Source of the DNA: Mytilus galloprovincialis | Lineage: Eukaryota; Mollusca; Bivalvia; Mytilida; Mytilidae | Length of the DNA: 64,000 bases | Assembly: GCF_965363235.1 (NCBI RefSeq) | Contig: NC_134850.1 | Coordinates: 41,660,602 to 41,724,601 of the forward strand | Reading direction: 5' to 3' | Shown here: in pieces, positions 62,601 through 64,000 of the stretch | Numbering within the stretch: the stretch's first letter is position 1 | Layout: each line of letters opens with the position of its first letter | The notes under the pieces: model-generated | What the model was told of the DNA's origin: nothing | Database searches by the model: none | What the model saw: the letters and a program-made list of their open reading frames with translations, nothing else | Made by a program: the position numbers and the translations under genes

Positions 62601-63221
62601 ATTAATCTTACTCCATTCTAAGTCCTCCTTGTAAGGCAAAGGATTGTGGCTTTCCCCACTGGAAATGTAACAAGGACACAGTAGTCTCCATTGTCTCGAT
62701 GCCAAGAGTTATTTCATATGTACAGGGATCCAGTTTCACTGTAGACTGGATTTTCTTATCAATATACCCAATATCAGAACACATAGTAACTGATGTACAG
62801 TCTGATTGGATGTTTAATGATACCTCTGTTGGTAGAGTAATGGAATCTACAAGATTGCCACATTCTGAAAAACAAATATGTACTAACTTTCTTGAATTCA
62901 TACAATTGCATTTAAAAGTTTTGCCCTTTTCCTATCTACATATTCTCAATTACATTTCATTATACACAGCAAAGAATTTTTTTAATTTCTTGTTTTTGAT
63001 TTAACAAATATTCTAATAAAAACGTGAGCTATAAGCCATGTTCTTACCATCATTTAGTCTGCTATTAGCTGTGGTGAACGGTAAGACAGAGTGATCACAT
63101 GCAGTTACTTGAAGGTAGTCACTTATTCCAGTATCTTGTAACAGTTTAGTTGTTGTCGCTGAAGGCAGTGGATCCACCATGGCTTGATTCTCAGCCAGTA
63201 AAAAGTTGTCCAGAGAAAATG
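1465..63221 (-). CDS. Giant tandem-unit cysteine-rich protein, 3' part (68 exons seen; 5' end beyond the window)
   Basis: One minus-strand gene built of 20 copies of a four-exon unit (E1-E2-E3-E4) of about 197 residues, about 3,900 residues in the window. Every exon is bounded by AG and GT sites. All lengths fit one phase scheme: E1 and E2 divisible by 3, E3 exactly 43 nt, E4 equal to 2 modulo 3. The whole series therefore stays in frame. Conserved marks are FSLxxW, one Cys and NGW in E1; CxxxxxCxxVxCC, LDPC, GIE and YxFG in E2; a short FxLxGxVxxE strand in E3; and YLVxMxxxxCxE, a second Cys and LPKxxCxW in E4. No membrane segment is visible. The ten conserved cysteines point to an extracellular, disulfide-bonded protein (inference). 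I do not recognise the domain. The start codon and signal peptide lie to the right of the window. The stop is at 1465-1467. Confidence 0.85.
2920..4810 (-). CDS. Giant gene unit 19: E1 4628-4810, E2 3926-4144, E3 3584-3626, E4 2920-3083
   Basis: E1 has FSFETWQGDQG, SQCSRSS and GGWID. E2 is the longest separate copy (219 nt) with CHVTSSCTEVECC, LDPC, GIE and YTFG. E3 reads EQRNFSLGGIVKT. E4 has CTESALAC and LPKKQCTW. All ten cysteines are present, and introns contain nothing recognisable. Confidence 0.83.
5066..7351 (-). CDS. Giant gene unit 18: E1 7187-7351, E2 6388-6597, E3 5963-6005, E4 5066-5229
   Basis: E1 has FSKTQWYADNG, DQCGQTS and NGWNL. E2 was read by eye because no ATG falls in frame: CHLTSACTAVECC, IDPC, GIE; YxFG is replaced by DYMEG. 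E3 reads TKKQFALVGSVMI. E4 has CYEDGQPC and LPKDLCEW. All ten cysteines are present. A pearl element fills most of the E3-E4 intron. Confidence 0.83.
5444..5930 (+). mobile_element. Pearl-type (Helitron-like) element, copy 1
   Basis: Begins AACAAGAATGTGTCC. Two units of about 170 bp are followed by a GACGGACGG-type microsatellite and a closing ATGCCCC ... GGGGCAT hairpin. This order (tandem core, ACGG microsatellite, 3' hairpin) is that of bivalve pearl elements. Lies in the unit 18 E3-E4 intron. Confidence 0.75.
7616..8070 (+). mobile_element. Degenerate pearl-type element
   Basis: GTGATGCCCCCCCGCACTCC near the start, a short GACGGACAGACAGACAGG tract at about 7990, and a CCCC ... GGGGCAT closing hairpin by 8068. 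The core is single and decayed. Extent is approximate. Confidence 0.45.
8118..10308 (-). CDS. Giant gene unit 17: E1 10141-10308, E2 9610-9819, E3 8676-8718, E4 8118-8290
   Basis: E1 has FSLYTYLINRNH, DEMCNRT and GSWTQ. E2 has HITTMCTGVQGC: Cys3 and Cys5 are both Gly, the same joint loss as in unit 1. LDPC and DFEFG are kept. The E2 donor region seeds a 20-bp minisatellite filling the intron. E3 reads EDHYYNLQGIVRL. E4 is 173 nt with CYESSGIIC and LPKSVC. Confidence 0.82.
8835..9609 (-). repeat. 20-bp minisatellite built from the unit 17 E2 donor
   Basis: Some 20-25 imperfect copies of a unit that reads TTGAATATGGTAAGTTACAT on the minus strand. It resembles the end of E2 (TTTGAATTTG|GTAAGTTACATTT), so most copies carry a GTAAGT donor. 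A pearl element (8925-9228) interrupts the array. Confidence 0.75.
8925..9228 (+). mobile_element. Pearl-type element, copy 2, inside the donor minisatellite
   Basis: AACAAGAATGTGTCC start, one core unit, a GACGGACGG tract and a shortened hairpin ending GGGGCAT. Closely related to the copies at 5444 and 34857. Both flanks are minisatellite units, so the array is older than the insertion. Confidence 0.75.
10721..13195 (-). CDS. Giant gene unit 16: E1 13022-13195, E2 11589-11798, E3 11307-11349, E4 10721-10884
   Basis: E1 has FSESGWRNDMN, DTPCQGY and NGWKD. E2 has CYIPPTCSFVRCC, IDSC and YQWG. The E2 acceptor and its first 95 coding bases are repeated five more times upstream (138-bp period). 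E3 reads VLQSMDLFGLLTM. E4 reads LTLSYESAGPVKAAN, so both Cys8 and Cys9 are missing while LSKKQCDW keeps Cys10. Confidence 0.82.
11799..12510 (-). repeat. 138-bp tandem copies of the unit 16 E2 acceptor edge
   Basis: Five extra copies, spaced exactly 138 bp, of upstream intron + AG + the first 95 coding bases of E2. Extra acceptors fall at about 11937, 12075, 12213, 12351 and 12489. Copies differ by only a few bases, so the expansion is recent. Confidence 0.85.
12780..13001. mobile_element. MITE with TACTGTAAACCAACT termini
   Basis: Inverted ends ACTGTAAACCAACTTATTTT and its near-exact complement at 12980-13001. The interior is rich in TTCGCG. This end sequence is common in mollusc and other invertebrate MITEs. 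It ends about 20 bp from the unit 16 E1 donor. Confidence 0.8.
14128..14172 (-). repeat. Dispersed copy of the unit 15 E4 donor end
   Basis: Matches 14789-14833 almost base for base (CTTACTTGGATCTCTGAAGC ...), including the donor, 661 bp away in the next intron. It is an unspliced exon-edge duplicate. Confidence 0.7.
14794..18030 (-). CDS. Giant gene unit 15: E1 17875-18030, E2 16969-17178, E3 15246-15288, E4 14794-14957
   Basis: E1 is the shortest (156 nt): FSLLDWKANKG, EPQCTIAS, PGWQS. E2 has CQVTSSCTDVKCC, LNPC and FSFG. E3 reads SLQQFYMENVVRV. The E2-E3 intron is 1.7 kb, mostly a Tigger-like element. E4 has CYESSAPC and LHKKPCQW; a diverged copy of its donor end lies 661 bp away at 14128-14172. 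All ten cysteines are present. Confidence 0.82.
15607..16899. mobile_element. Tigger/pogo-like non-autonomous DNA transposon
   Basis: Ends TACAGTCGATTCC ... TTGCATA and the complement (TATGCAAATAACCGGAATGT, then ACTGTA), bounded by TA. The motif TTAATTGCATA repeats at both termini. I see no transposase frame inside. Fills the unit 15 E2-E3 intron. Confidence 0.65.
18365..18680 (-). repeat. 158-bp tandem copies of the unit 14 E4 3' region
   Basis: Two near-identical 158-bp copies contain the E4 part from VTLSVC to the donor plus nearby intron. Donor positions are about 18363 (decayed) and 18521. A more decayed third trace is near 18255. Confidence 0.75.
18681..20300 (-). CDS. Giant gene unit 14: E1 20127-20300, E2 19553-19768, E3 19222-19264, E4 18681-18844
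   Basis: E1 has FSLEAMRQTYH, EQSCNRL and DGWMK. E2 is 216 nt with CYTLPDCTGFQCC, VDAC and YKFG. E3 reads TQDKFYINGVFKM. E4 has CLEANADC and IDKPTC. Most of E4 with its donor is repeated at least twice on the intron side with a 158-bp period. All ten cysteines are present. Confidence 0.82.
20752..21059. mobile_element. Retroelement-like insertion with long palindrome and 27-bp target duplication
   Basis: A 308-bp insert is flanked by a perfect 27-bp direct repeat (20725-20751 and 21060-21086). Its left part is a near-perfect palindrome with arms of about 90 bp (20747-20838 and 20848-20937). A long, non-fixed target duplication with an inverted 5' part is typical of Penelope-like and LINE insertions. 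No coding region is present. Confidence 0.6.
20843..20883 (+). ncRNA. Hammerhead ribozyme-like motif
   Basis: Core CTGATGA (20847-20853), helix II GGTCC/GGACC with a five-base loop, GAAAC (20870-20874), and GTC (20877-20879). Helix I is GCCT/AGGC (20843-20846 and 20880-20883). One extra A lies between the core and helix II, and helix III would be minimal, as in ribozymes of Penelope-like elements. Activity is not shown. Confidence 0.4.
21340..23310 (-). CDS. Giant gene unit 13: E1 23149-23310, E2 22426-22638, E3 21806-21848, E4 21340-21509
   Basis: E1 was read by eye: FSYTNWLTTTGY ... NVSSNGWNN, with no cysteine. E2 has CTAVDCSIF, so Cys6 is Ser. This repeats the unit 5 pattern of joint Cys1 and Cys6 loss. 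The 3' 81 bp of E2 with its donor is duplicated in frame (22345-22425). E3 reads DLWQVWYRGVVRI. E4 has CFESSGGAC and LHKKTC. Confidence 0.82.
22345..22425 (-). repeat. In-frame 81-bp duplication of the unit 13 E2 donor edge
   Basis: A second copy of the E2 3' end (HMMVQIEKMNFNVGLL ...) with its own GTAAGA donor. The period is 27 codons and the frame stays open, so the far donor would yield a lengthened E2. Confidence 0.8.
22710..22989. mobile_element. MITE, TTAAGGTGGTACC family, copy 2
   Basis: Same termini and internal motifs as the copy at 996-1264 (for example ATCTCCCTGTAGTGTTAGGT near the right end), in the same orientation. Sits in the unit 13 E1-E2 intron. Confidence 0.75.
23699..23765 (-). 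repeat. 67-bp duplication of the unit 12 E4 donor edge
   Basis: Second copy of LPKHTCD ... FAQS plus donor. The period is not a multiple of three, so use of the far donor would shift the frame. Confidence 0.75.
23766..28213 (-). CDS. Giant gene unit 12: E1 28040-28213, E2 27041-27250, E3 26743-26785, E4 23766-23929
   Basis: E1 has FTTEQWKTSRG, KPRCNHT and DGWVN. E2 has CLIGSKCSEVSCC, LDPC, GVE and FDFG. E3 is separate (RSYELDLGGIYKV). The E3-E4 intron is 2.8 kb and hosts a complete C1q gene on the other strand. E4 has CWSSGQDC and LPKHTC. Its 3' end and donor are duplicated once (67 bp, not in frame). All ten cysteines are present. Confidence 0.81.
24433..26001 (+). CDS. Secreted C1q-domain (C1qDC) protein, two exons 24433-24613 and 25577-26001, nested gene
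   Basis: Exon 1 starts at ATG 24433 with a signal peptide (hydrophobic LLLVFVLVNLIPSS), then a short polar, coiled-coil-like stretch (NFLQSFMDRMEHRI ...). It ends at AAAA|GTAAGT in phase 1. Exon 2 follows TTTTCAG and restores the frame (KRKKDEHVMFYATL). The rest, about 135 residues, is one C1q domain: FYATLSSDTV, IVKFNEI, NSGDGLFVSPVSGVF, MFSWTT, TELRVDN and a final GILIHVI. There is no collagen repeat. Total is about 202 residues, normal for bivalve C1qDC lectin-like proteins, which bind microbial or self ligands outside the cell (family knowledge). The gene lies inside the unit 12 E3-E4 intron of the giant gene on the opposite strand. Confidence 0.9.
26083..26088 (+). promoter_or_regulatory. 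Poly(A) signal of the C1q gene
   Basis: AATAAA 82 bases past the C1q stop codon; the only canonical hexamer in the near 3' flank. Confidence 0.6.
26338..26562 (+). mobile_element. Old degenerate pearl-type element
   Basis: Weak match to the pearl copies: AAGAATATATGTCCATAGG, then CTCACACTATAATTTTTCAT, and ACCAGAAAACATCATGCCCC at the end. The microsatellite is lost. Lies just 3' of the C1q gene. Confidence 0.5.
28861..29532. mobile_element. piggyBac-type non-autonomous element
   Basis: TTAA (28857) then CCCTTTCGCCGAT; the right end is ATCGGTGAAAGGG then TTAA (29533). CCCTTT ends inside TTAA duplications are the piggyBac hallmark. Sub-terminal CGATGAGTCCCG ... ACCGGGAT is repeated twice near the left end. 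No transposase frame in 672 bp. Lies in the unit 11-12 intron. Confidence 0.8.
29537..29880. repeat. Dispersed mussel-type repeat, family A
   Basis: Contains GTGCCAATGAGACAACTCTC, TACGGCCTTCAACACGGAGC and GACAGGTGCAAACATTTGC. An inverted partial copy is at 32735-32930 and short 3' ends are at 1985-2045 and 17505-17590. Familiar in mytilid DNA; class uncertain. Confidence 0.6.
30013..31886 (-). CDS. Giant gene unit 11: E1 31725-31886, E2+E3 30847-31105, E4 30013-30182
   Basis: E1 has FSLTTWATSNS, NTCDYEMSP and NGWNN. E2+E3 is fused here although both neighbouring units (10 and 12) are split. E2 has CYISDVCTDVRCC, LYGC and YTFG running straight into QEDYLWIKGVFRL. The E2 acceptor region is repeated five more times upstream. 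E4 has CTTNGAPC and LPRSSC. All ten cysteines are present. Confidence 0.82.
30422..30520. repeat. Two-copy 59-bp intronic repeat
   Basis: Unit with GGACCACCATAGGAAAACTA then TGGTATGTTGGATAGGGCAG, present twice in a row. It contains no exon edge. Confidence 0.7.
31106..31510 (-). repeat. 80-bp tandem copies of the unit 11 E2 acceptor edge
   Basis: Five further copies of the acceptor (CAG before CTTGTGG) plus the first E2 codons and upstream intron, at exact 80-bp spacing (acceptors near 31106, 31186, 31266, 31346, 31426, 31506). Copies are nearly identical. Confidence 0.85.
32551..35596 (-). CDS. Giant gene unit 10: E1 35423-35596, E2 33604-33813, E3 33216-33258, E4 32551-32714
   Basis: E1 has FSLDQWSRERS, SQCSRSASPY and NGWKK. 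This unit has E2 and E3 as separate exons, E3 exactly 43 nt (KWHEFSLVKTIRI). E2 has CRLKSDCAAVSCC and IDDC. Its 3' 120 bp with donor is duplicated in frame at 33484-33603. Two pearl elements lie in the E1-E2 intron, one touching the E2 acceptor. E4 has CWEMYSSC and FKKQTC. All ten cysteines are present. Confidence 0.81.
32735..32930. repeat. Dispersed mussel-type repeat, family A, inverted copy
   Basis: Reverse complement of 29560-29770: GTTGAAGGCCGTACTTTGAC, GAGAGTTGTCTCATTGACAC, ACCACATCTTCTTATTTCTA. Lies in the unit 10 E3-E4 intron. Confidence 0.6.
33484..33603 (-). repeat. In-frame 120-bp duplication of the unit 10 E2 donor edge
   Basis: Copy of the last 40 codons of E2 (TFEVFFEIDDCERK ... 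DFEFG) with its own GTAAGA donor. The frame stays open, so the far donor would give an E2 with the LDPC/GIE half repeated. Confidence 0.8.
33818..34650 (+). mobile_element. Pearl-type element, second family, four units
   Basis: Starts AACAAGTGAAACTGCGAGC. Units of 168 bp (AAATCCTTGTATTGTAGTTC recurs at 33991, 34159 and 34327), then GACGGACTGACGG and a CCCCCC ... GGGGGTATA hairpin. The long open frames inside are by-products of the repeat. Its left end abuts the unit 10 E2 acceptor. Confidence 0.75.
34857..35353 (+). mobile_element. Pearl-type element, copy 3 of the first family
   Basis: AACAAGAATGTGTCC start, two units of about 172 bp, a GACGGACGG tract and a GGTGGGGCAT end. Same orientation as copies at 5444 and 8925. 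Second pearl in the unit 10 E1-E2 intron. Confidence 0.75.
36095..38122 (-). CDS. Giant gene unit 9: E1 37946-38122, E2+E3 37248-37503, E4 36095-36255
   Basis: E1 has LTTWLTDN and EPPCDQQ but ends VGGVKN instead of NGW. E2+E3 is fused; CTVSTDTC has one extra residue between Cys3 and Cys4. LDPC is replaced by INHC. E4 is the shortest (161 nt) with CLETGSC and FPKKKCTW. All ten cysteines are present. The 36256-37247 intron shows nothing recognisable. Confidence 0.82.
36256..37247. other. Unit 9 intron without recognised content
   Basis: AT-rich intron between E2+E3 and E4 of unit 9. I see no repeats, exon copies or coding potential on either strand. Confidence 0.6.
38544..40980 (-). CDS. Giant gene unit 8: E1 40807-40980, E2+E3 39433-39685, E4 38544-38713
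   Basis: E1 was read by eye: FSFLGFLNEKGIG ... DTQCSSSA ... NGWTN. Its last base before the donor is T rather than the usual G, giving a Ser codon across the junction. E2+E3 is fused with CNVGSDCTTVYCC, FDPC, GID and YEWG. E4 has a longer loop between Cys8 and Cys9 (CRESDTDTTPC) and LPKLSCDW. All ten cysteines are present. Confidence 0.82.
41465..41625. repeat. Long palindrome, family P copy 1
   Basis: Arms from AAATAATTGATGCCAGC to the complement ending near 41625, through TAACATGGGTAGGCATTATA. The loop contains GAGCGATAGCGAGGG. Sister copy at 56930-57092. Confidence 0.75.
42129..42241. mobile_element. Nearly perfect palindromic MITE with 9-bp target duplication
   Basis: Arms of about 55 bp (TAGCTGCGGAACCGTAGC ...) around a three-base loop, flanked by CTTGTAAAG on both sides (42120-42128 and 42242-42250). 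A 9-bp duplication suggests a Mutator-like relative. Confidence 0.75.
42361..42435 (+). repeat. tRNA-like (tRNA-Glu-like) remnant or SINE head
   Basis: A-box TGGTATATTGG and B-box GGTTCGATTCC at tRNA spacing; CTTGGTGGTATATTGG resembles the tRNA-Glu 5' half. The anticodon arm is a poly-T run, so it is not a functional tRNA. Confidence 0.5.
43031..45270 (-). repeat. 28-copy 80-bp array of the unit 7 E4 donor edge
   Basis: Twenty-eight head-to-tail 80-bp units, 1-4 differences each. On the minus strand each holds the last part of E4 (ITVPVLISTALPKAPCEW ...) and a GTAAATAACTG donor. The rightmost unit is part of the real exon (45192-45355); 27 are in the intron. The period is not a multiple of three. 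Confidence 0.9.
45192..47968 (-). CDS. Giant gene unit 7: E1 47792-47968, E2+E3 45715-45967, E4 45192-45355
   Basis: E1 has FSLNDYLDEKSV, DDACDQT and KGWNR. E2+E3 is fused: CHLYSSCTGITCC, LDPC, GIE, YTYG. E4 (MSICMETNGTCEI ... LPKAPCEW) ends at a GTAAAT donor. That donor and 79 neighbouring bases are repeated 27 more times to the left. The exon given uses the first donor met by the transcript. All ten cysteines are present. Confidence 0.82.
45968..47791. other. Unit 7 intron with a CpG-richer stretch
   Basis: Holds the orphan signal-peptide exon candidate (46543-46631), a 25-codon open frame at 46854 and an NRF1-like CGCATGCGC at about 47118. The 46740-46930 part is richer in CpG than its surroundings. 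Otherwise unremarkable. Confidence 0.4.
46543..46631 (+). CDS. Candidate orphan first exon encoding a signal peptide
   Basis: ATG at 46543 opens a 29-codon frame with a strongly hydrophobic core (LLCFIFVLSIPSLL) and polar residues after it (VTETQSEK). It ends at AAAAG|GTATTT, a plausible donor. A CCAAT box lies about 25 bases upstream. The composition resembles exon 1 of the C1q gene at 24433, but I find no matching second exon on the plus strand before the next giant-gene exon. It may be a remnant of a duplicated secreted-protein gene, or chance. Confidence 0.3.
48158..48945 (+). mobile_element. Pearl-type element, third family
   Basis: 5' part GAACCTTCGTGAGTGCGCTC, then about 3.7 units of 169-170 bp (TTGAATC recurs at 48240, 48409, 48578 and 48748), a GACGGACGG tract, and TATACCCTCTGCAACTTCG ... 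GGGGTATA. Lies in the unit 6-7 intron. Confidence 0.75.
49158..50628 (-). CDS. Giant gene unit 6: E1 50461-50628, E2+E3 49771-50026, E4 49158-49321
   Basis: E1 was read by eye (FSLTQYKTDNSIS ... KRNPCSRT); NGW is replaced by NNW. The fused E2+E3 has CHIDSSCTAVDCC, LDPC, GLE and DFSFG. E4 has CLESGGAC and LPKTECDY. All ten cysteines are present. Exons and introns are compact and carry no duplicated edges. Confidence 0.83.
50692..51147. mobile_element. DNA element with perfect terminal inverted repeats of about 30 bp
   Basis: Ends AGGCCAAATAAAAATATATG and the exact complement. Inside is a poly-T run and two AGGGTCGG motifs near the ends. 456 bp, no coding frame. Lies between the unit 6 E1 and unit 5 E4 exons. 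Confidence 0.8.
51476..53348 (-). CDS. Giant gene unit 5: E1 53169-53348, E2+E3 52425-52683, E4 51476-51639
   Basis: E1 (GWSLNQWYLDN ... YLGWSS) has no cysteine at all. The E2 that follows has CRGLSCALD, so Cys6 is Ala while Cys5 stays. The two losses in one unit fit loss of a Cys1-Cys6 disulfide. E2+E3 is fused (259 nt). E4 has CWEANQPC and LPKKVCDW. Confidence 0.82.
51866..52105. mobile_element. MITE with GTCTCATTGGGG termini
   Basis: Left end ACAAGTGGGTCTCATTGGGG, right end CCCCCCAATGAGACCCCCTT. Internal TAAGCGTGACAC occurs twice. A sequence familiar from bivalve genomes; 240 bp. Confidence 0.75.
53429..53730. repeat. Dispersed bivalve repeat, family B
   Basis: Contains GTCCCAAGTCAGGAGCCTCT, GGGGCCAGTTGAAGGACGCC, and a 3' end (GTTGTTGTCTCTTTGGCAC) like that of family A. 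Ends about 80 bp from the unit 4 E4 donor. Class uncertain. Confidence 0.6.
53810..56571 (-). CDS. Giant gene unit 4: E1 56386-56571, E2+E3 55625-55877, E4 53810-53973
   Basis: E1 is the longest at 186 nt, with TADQC and TNGWTKD. E2+E3 was read by eye: CHLYDTCTGISCC, LDPC, GIE, then ETTQYFHIDRVIEI as the E3 part. E4 has CFNDPTPC and LPKMVCPW. All ten cysteines are present. The E2/E3 to E4 intron is 1.65 kb and holds a mollusc dispersed repeat and a degenerate minisatellite. Confidence 0.82.
54215..54345. repeat. Mollusc dispersed repeat (GTGTTTTAATGCCACTTTTA)
   Basis: Carries GTGGAGGAAGCCGGAGTG and ACCACCGACCTTCG, a conserved stretch I associate with mollusc genomic repeats. Family uncertain. 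Confidence 0.5.
54510..54905. repeat. Degenerate ACCCTGTTCTA minisatellite
   Basis: About ten copies of ACCCTGTTCTA(A/G)AC separated by 15-35 bp spacers such as GAAAAACAT and CAGCAGGGCATGAAAAAG. The left edge has a G-run. Lies in the unit 4 intron. Confidence 0.65.
56930..57092. repeat. Long palindrome, family P copy 2
   Basis: Same arms (TTTTAACATGGGTAGGCATT ...) and loop (GAGCGTTAGCGAGG) as 41465-41625, but the outer arm sequence differs (CTCTATGCTCA against CAGCTATACTTTA). Confidence 0.75.
57094..57432. mobile_element. Short DNA element next to palindrome P
   Basis: Ends ATTCTAATAGGAC and GGACGTCATATTAGAAT, matching the element at 41628-42888. Short form of 339 bp, no nested insert. Also in a giant-gene intron (unit 3-4). 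Confidence 0.55.
57746..59424 (-). CDS. Giant gene unit 3: E1 59248-59424, E2+E3 58441-58693, E4 57746-57909
   Basis: E1 begins FSLVSYMSELEV and ends SNGWDST with Cys1 in DPQC. The fused E2+E3 was read directly from the minus strand because it has no internal ATG: CRLPSYCTGAQCC, VDPC, GLE. The usual YxFG is LEFTQG here. E4 has CFETVGDC and IPKQPCDW. All ten cysteines are present. The 0.5-kb introns show no recognisable elements. Confidence 0.82.
59924..61671 (-). CDS. Giant gene unit 2: E1 61489-61671, E2+E3 60487-60742, E4 59924-60087
   Basis: E1 reads FDLTTWL ... QPSHCVASS and ends EGWAIS. Its 3' end and donor are followed on the intron side by three further copies (61226-61488). E2+E3 is fused and has the full CNLGDSCTKIDCC pattern, LDVC in place of LDPC, and GIE. 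E4 runs YKIVNYQSERVFVVNMDIEVCY ... LPKSSC. All ten unit cysteines are present. Confidence 0.83.
60835..61028. mobile_element. MITE with TACAGTGGATTC termini
   Basis: TACAGTGGATTCCTTATTAT and the complementary AAATGAATCCACAGTA. Internal TTGGATACCAATATTCATGG is mirrored by CCACGAAAATTGGTAC. A common invertebrate MITE type. In the unit 1-2 region. Confidence 0.7.
61226..61488 (-). repeat. Three extra copies of the unit 2 E1 donor edge
   Basis: Copies of the E1 3' half (HCVASSAPYTPVNSEGW) with donors at about 61225, 61316 and 61402, spaced 86-91 bp from the real donor at 61488. Some periods are not multiples of three. Confidence 0.8.
62040..63221 (-). CDS. Giant gene unit 1: E1 63048-63221, E2+E3 62612-62864, E4 62040-62218
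   Basis: First unit visible; its upstream neighbour is outside the window. E1 (FSLDNF ... TACDH) ends SRLND where most units have NGW. E2 and E3 are one 253-nt exon, exactly 210 + 43. E2 lacks two cysteines at once: Cys3 is Leu (SLNIQSDC) and Cys5 is Met (SVTMC). E4 is the longest in the gene at 179 nt because of extra residues around METSDRDSC, and it keeps LPKKSCNW. Confidence 0.82.
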
Positions 63222-63563
63222 CTGTAAAATAAATATGCAAATTTATGCATATGAGAATTGCAAAAAACTAATGTACATGAACGTTATTTTCCTTCTTTTT
63301 ATATTTTAAAATACTGAAAAATCAAAAATGTTTGAGGTATTATTATTATTGCCAAAATTGCAACAAAATAGGTTTGGCAAAGGTGAAAACCTTGCATTCT
63401 AAATTATGATAGCATTATTTGTATGCCTTATCTTATGATTTTTTTGGTTAATTGTTAATAATCGCAATGATAAATCAGCAAAAATAATTTCTGAATTTAA
63501 AGTACAGTAAAAAGGAGCACCCTTATTCAGTGATTCATAATTAAGATACTGAATAGATGTTTT

Positions 63564-64000
63564 AACAAGAGGCTGTCACAACGACAGCAAACCGGATTTA
63601 TTTACATTTATTTGTGTCCTGGCAATATCAGATGATATCATTACTGATGAATGGTGAAAGTGAAAATCATCAATATCAAATTTGACCTCTATTTTGTCAT
63701 CAGTATCAACATTTTGAAATAATAATATTTGAAAAGCTTAGATTGAATGGTTCATGAGTAAATGCAACAACGTGAATGGAAACGCCATTTTACGATCTTT
63801 CAAGAACCATAACTCCTGAACAGTAAAAGTCAAAATCGTCATTATGGAACTTGACCTCTATTTTGTCATCATTAACAACATATTAAAATTTCAAAAGCTT
63901 TGGTTGAATGGTTCATGAGAAAATGCACGGACACGACGGGAAACACCATTTTTCAATCTTTCAAGAACCATAACTCCTGAACGGTAAAAGTCAAAATCGT
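63564..64000 (+). mobile_element. Pearl-type element, fourth family, running off the window
   Basis: Starts AACAAGAGGCTGTCAC. Two units about 169 bp apart (TTGACCTCTATTTTGTCATC at 63682 and 63851). The microsatellite and hairpin expected at the end lie beyond 64000. Confidence 0.6.

Overview
The window looks like nuclear DNA of a marine bivalve, most likely a mussel. It is AT-rich and intron-rich, with no bacterial gene layout. It carries several pearl-type (Helitron-like) bivalve repeats: tandem units of about 170 bp, a GACGGACGG-type microsatellite and a closing hairpin. It also holds many small inverted-repeat elements of kinds common in mollusc genomes, and a C1q-domain gene typical of the large bivalve C1q families. 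The species is an inference.

Nearly the whole window is one giant gene on the minus strand. Its coding exons run from 63221 down to a stop at 1465, and the gene continues past the right edge. I placed 68 exons with consistent splice phases. They form 20 repeats of one unit of about 197 residues, roughly 3,900 residues in all. In transcript order a unit is E1 (about 174 nt, motif FSLxxW ... C ... NGW), E2 (about 210 nt, CxxxxxCxxVxCC ... LDPC ... GIE ... YxFG), E3 (always 43 nt) and E4 (about 164 nt, YLVxMxxxxCxE ... C ... LPKxxCxW). Phases are 1-1, 1-1, 1-2 and 2-1, so the unit is symmetric. In units 1-9 and 11, E2 and E3 are one exon; in units 10 and 12-19 an intron separates them. Each unit has ten cysteines. 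I do not recognise the family; it looks extracellular and disulfide-bonded. Unit 20 is terminal: E1, E2, then a short basic tail and a stop.

Two things stand out. First, cysteines are lost in pairs. Cys3 with Cys5 is lost in units 1 and 17, Cys1 with Cys6 in units 5 and 13, and Cys8 with Cys9 in unit 16. This suggests three disulfides and shows that the structural unit starts with E1. Second, exon-intron edges of this gene have been tandemly duplicated at about ten separate places. Each extra copy carries a splice donor or acceptor plus some exon, up to 28 copies of 80 bp at 43031-45270.

Layout from left to right: 1-1464 is 3' flank with repeats. 1465-23929 holds units 20 to 12, with MITEs, a Tigger-like element, a retroelement-like palindrome with hammerhead-like motifs, and edge arrays. 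24433-26001 is a plus-strand C1q gene nested in the unit 12 E3-E4 intron. 26743-40980 holds units 12 to 8, with a piggyBac-type element and two pearl elements. 40981-45191 is a large unit 7 to 8 intron with a composite transposon and the 80-bp array. 45192-63221 holds units 7 to 1. 63222-64000 is intron with the start of another pearl-type element. All coordinates were counted by eye and may be off by one or two bases.
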